From: Mesorhizobium sp. B2-4-3
GTDB taxonomy: Bacteria > Pseudomonadota > Alphaproteobacteria > Rhizobiales > Rhizobiaceae
Direction: 5' to 3'
Assembly: GCF_006442815.1 (NCBI RefSeq)
Contig: NZ_VFVL01000026.1
Location: 1 to 64,000, forward strand
Length of the DNA stretch: 64,000 nucleotides
Within the stretch, counting starts at the first letter, position 1; every line of letters starts with the position of its first letter. The notes beneath the pieces are model-generated. The model ran no database searches, was not told the DNA's origin, and saw only the letters and a program-made list of their open reading frames with translations. Positions 63,289-64,000 of the stretch are shown here, piece by piece. A program made the translations under genes and the position numbers.

Positions 63289-64000
63289 ATGGAGATAGAC
63301 GACATCAAAGGACGCAGCCTGCCCGAGACCGTGCTGCTCTCGATCCGCGGCAGAAGCGCGCGCAAGGCGAAGGCGACGCCGCGCAAGCGCGTCAATGATA
63401 CTGAAATCGTCGTTGCCTCCTACAATGTCCACAAATGCATCGGCACCGACCGCAGGTTCGATCCGGATCGGACGGTGCGCGTCATCCGCGAAATGAGCCC
63501 CGACGTGATCGCGCTGCAGGAGGCCGACAACCGCTTCGGCGACAGGGCCGGGCTGCTCGACCTGGCCCGCCTGGAACTGGAAACGGGGCTGGTGCCGGTG
63601 CCGGTCAGCGGCAACGGCAAGGGGCATGGCTGGCGCGGCAATGTGCTGTTGTTCAAGCGCGGCACCGTGCGCGACGTCCACCAGCTCAAGCTGCCGGGAC
63701 TGGAGCCGCGCGGCGCGCTGGTCGCCGAGATCGATCTCGACGAGAAACGGTCGCTGCGCGTCATTGCCGCCCATCTCGGCCTGCTGCGCCGCTCGCGCTC
63801 GGAACAGGCCCGCGTCGTGCTCGACATCATGAGCAGCGCCGACGAAAGGCCGACGCTGCTTCTGGGCGACCTCAACGAATGGCGGCTCGGCAACCGGTCG
63901 GCGCTGAACACCCTGCACACCACCTTCGGCCCGACTCCGCCGGCGGTGCCGACTTTCCCATCCGGCCTGCCGGTGCTGGCGCTCGACCGCATCATGGGCA
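63289..64000 (+). CDS. Endonuclease/exonuclease/phosphatase family protein (3' truncated by window end)
   Basis: At least 237 codons, continuing past the window. The ATG at 63289 opens a basic N-terminus (KGRSLPETVLLSIRGRSARKAKATPRKR). Family motifs are EIVVASYNVHKC, VIALQEAD (the metal Glu) and LLLGDLNEWR (Asp, Asn). It probably works on phosphodiesters in concert with the upstream cardiolipin synthase-like enzyme; such pairs (YbhP-YbhO type) occur in many proteobacteria. Confidence 0.9.
   Translation, partial: MEIDDIKGRSLPETVLLSIRGRSARKAKATPRKRVNDTEIVVASYNVHKCIGTDRRFDPDRTVRVIREMSPDVIALQEADNRFGDRAGLLDLARLELETGLVPVPVSGNGKGHGWRGNVLLFKRGTVRDVHQLKLPGLEPRGALVAEIDLDEKRSLRVIAAHLGLLRRSRSEQARVVLDIMSSADERPTLLLGDLNEWRLGNRSALNTLHTTFGPTPPAVPTFPSGLPVLALDRIMG

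Noticed and set aside
61756-63918. 720-codon minus-strand frame opposite the phospholipase D and EEP genes
   Set aside because: The plus strand carries two HKD motifs and EEP motifs; the antisense frame has the repetitive Asp/Arg/His composition typical of shadows.

Overview
The window is about 64 kb of GC-rich alphaproteobacterial chromosome, most probably a Mesorhizobium or close relative (inference). Grounds: codon use, four copies of a rhizobial-type intergenic palindromic mosaic (78-200, 9460-9617, 25200-25359, 30874-31034), further palindromic repeats (13196-13335, 38743-38799, 39870-39893), and genes typical of Rhizobiales (DUF4170, DUF2093, a kbl/tdh pair, EF-P with EpmA). I see no tRNA, rRNA, CRISPR array, integrase, transposase or phage gene.

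Layout. 0.2-7.8 kb: tyrosine/homogentisate catabolism (Lrp-type regulator, hppD, then a translationally coupled hmgA - metallo-beta-lactamase-fold - fumarylacetoacetase operon with a divergent MarR regulator), interrupted by two toxin-antitoxin modules (Phd/PIN and BrnTA) and a DinB-like gene. 7.9-15.2 kb: a small secreted protein, threonine catabolism (kbl, tdh), a membrane GGDEF-EAL protein, a polysaccharide deacetylase and a MarR/membrane-protein pair. 15.3-22.5 kb: a HutC-type GntR repressor with a divergent HisD paralogue, a zinc alcohol dehydrogenase, an SDR and a NitT/TauT-type ABC transporter. All are on one strand as three transcription units, and each unit is preceded by the same 18-bp operator-like site. 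I consider this the best candidate for an undescribed catabolic system.

22.5-31 kb: a DgcA/trimethylamine-dehydrogenase-like flavoprotein, queF, two paralogous secreted proteins, and a non-pyrrolysine MttB homologue with a Tat-exported peptide-type binding protein and a divergent LysR regulator, suggesting use of N-methylated amines. 31-46.4 kb is mostly housekeeping and envelope: mutL, a DMT exporter with LysR, a GT92-like glycosyltransferase, UDP-xylose synthase, lpxK, waaA - DUF374 acyltransferase - DUF4170, cysQ, pmbA, and divergent epmA/efp.

46.6-64 kb is accessory: a CadC-like soluble regulator with TPRs, a VOC protein, two DUF899 thioredoxin-fold proteins, an ArsR-rhodanese fusion regulator divergent from a persulfide-dioxygenase-like MBL enzyme and an MFS carrier, an acyltransferase, a beta-propeller protein, a quinone-reductase-like gene enclosed by 27-bp direct repeats, a lipoprotein aminopeptidase, a methyltransferase, an AraC/SDR pair, and a phospholipase D / endonuclease-exonuclease-phosphatase pair cut off by the window end. 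Start codons were chosen by family length, ribosome-binding sequences and gene overlaps. No database search was possible, so family names rest on recognised motifs.
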